NCBI GenBank assembly: GCA_002309715.1
Contig: DBXW01000001.1
Coordinates: 1 to 62,703, forward strand
Direction of reading: 5' to 3'
Length of the DNA stretch: 62,703 nt
From: Candidatus Avelusimicrobium cornigerorum
GTDB lineage: Bacteria > Elusimicrobiota > Elusimicrobia > Elusimicrobiales > Elusimicrobiaceae
Under the pieces are notes generated by a model. That model had not been told where the DNA came from. It made no database searches and worked only from the letters and a program-made list of their open reading frames with translations. Below, piece after piece: positions 62,285 to 62,703 of the stretch. The position numbers and the translations under genes were made by a program. How positions within the stretch are numbered: position 1 is the stretch's first letter; every line of letters begins with the position of its first letter.

Positions 62285-62491
62285 CTATTCTTTAATTACC
62301 GTAATGGCAATATCGGGGCACATGCGGTAGCACATGGCACAGCCGATGCAATTTTCCGGATGGAGCATCTCCGCCGGGAGATACCCCTTTTTGCTAATCG
62401 TTTTAGATGGGCCCAAGCATTTCTTCGGGCACACGCTCACGCACAGGTAACACGCTTTACAGCGGTTGGCGTCTACTTCAATTCTAGGCAT
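62285..62491 (-). CDS. vorD: 2-oxoacid:ferredoxin oxidoreductase delta subunit (2x[4Fe-4S] ferredoxin)
   Basis: 68 residues. Two CxxCxxCxxxCP motifs (CKACYLCVSVCP, CIGCAMCYRMCP). First gene of the operon; AGGAGG is three bases upstream of the ATG, unusually close. It passes electrons to free ferredoxin. Confidence 0.94.
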   Translation of the reverse strand: MPRIEVDANRCKACYLCVSVCPKKCLGPSKTISKKGYLPAEMLHPENCIGCAMCYRMCPDIAITVIKE

Positions 62492-62580
62492 AGGCCTCCT
62501 GTCGGCCGGGGTTAAAACGGCCTTTTATATAGTATATTTCTTTTGGGAGTACCCGCGCAACCGACAAAAAGGAGTAATGT

Positions 62581-62609
62581 TTGCGCGGAAAAAATAAATT
62601 TGGTATGAT
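62581..62609 (+). promoter_or_regulatory. Promoter of tRNA-Phe
   Basis: TTGCGC (62581-62586), a 17-base spacer, TATGAT (62604-62609). Confidence 0.65.
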
Positions 62610-62620
62610 ATATAGGTAAT

Positions 62621-62692
62621 GCCGAGGTAGCTCAGTGGTAGAGCACTGGTCTGAAAAACCAGGTGTCGACAGTTCGATCCTGTCCCTCGGCA
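62621..62692 (+). tRNA. tRNA-Phe (anticodon GAA)
   Basis: Acceptor GCCGAGG/CCTCGGC with discriminator A, anticodon loop CTGAAAA (GAA), T-arm GACAG-TTCGATC-CTGTC. CCA not encoded. Confidence 0.95.
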
Positions 62693-62703
62693 TTCTTTTT
62701 CGG

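Noticed and set aside
1..62703. CRISPR array
   Set aside because: No regularly spaced short repeats with unique spacers were seen; the repeats present are tRNA-linked or coding.
1..62703. Insertion sequences or transposases
   Set aside because: No transposase or integrase reading frame was recognised; the only mobile signs are repeat borders around the restriction-modification module.

Overview
The window is a compact, gene-dense stretch of a diderm, anaerobic bacterial chromosome. It has lpxB, TolC/RND efflux, many lipoprotein and secretion signals, ferredoxin-dependent 2-oxoacid oxidoreductase, an NfnAB-like bifurcating pair, thyX and a ferritin-like protein. The type IV pilin-like protein (N-terminus KSGFTLIELLIV) and the overall gene mix resemble gut-associated Elusimicrobiota. 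That assignment is an inference from recognition, not from a search.

Layout. 1-5303 (minus) is the front of a giant type I polyketide/PUFA-type synthase (KS-AT-KS-ACP-ACP...), cut by the window edge. 5655-9106 holds a ferritin-like protein, tRNA-Pro, a C39-like peptidase and a peptide-binding lipoprotein. 9154-12665 (minus) is rlmN, a lipoprotein and a ComB-QueC fusion. 12839-13300 holds tRNA-Tyr followed by structured repeats. 13308-21851 carries alaS, a lipid kinase, a nuclease, a Nudix protein and dnaE. 21931-28237 is a TetR-controlled RND efflux operon. 28314-46074 is housekeeping: nusB-ligA, ybeY, glgC, thyX, mazG, a POT transporter, a short RelA/SpoT, lpxB with a Gfo/Idh partner, two hydrolase-fold proteins that have lost catalytic residues, and nfnB-nfnA. 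46127-52782 (minus) is a tandem array of four paralogous secreted zinc metallopeptidase-like proteins, each with its own promoter of the same design. 52995-55225 carries lysS and an ankyrin protein. 55281-57470 is an AT-rich restriction-modification island flanked by imperfect direct repeats and by copies of a tRNA 3' end. 57471-57910 holds a structured repeat, tRNA-Ile2/Met and tRNA-Gln. 58009-62692 carries a pilin, an MFS transporter, the vorDBAC-type ferredoxin oxidoreductase operon and tRNA-Phe.

How the genes work together. VorDBAC would reduce ferredoxin with 2-oxoacids, and NfnAB could pass those electrons to NADP. The efflux operon looks self-contained, with its repressor as first gene and an operator over the -35. 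The four metallopeptidases are probably exported to the periplasm or surface.

Most novel signals: (1) a repeat family lying just downstream of tRNA genes, in which loops and core are conserved while several stems differ between copies with pairing kept, and whose flanks resemble the neighbouring tRNA's own T-arm and acceptor; (2) the four-member secreted metallopeptidase array; (3) the ComB-linker-QueC fusion; (4) a neighbouring pair of catalytically degraded hydrolase-fold proteins; (5) a synthase with a second KS between AT and ACPs, and threonine at the expected phosphopantetheine serine.
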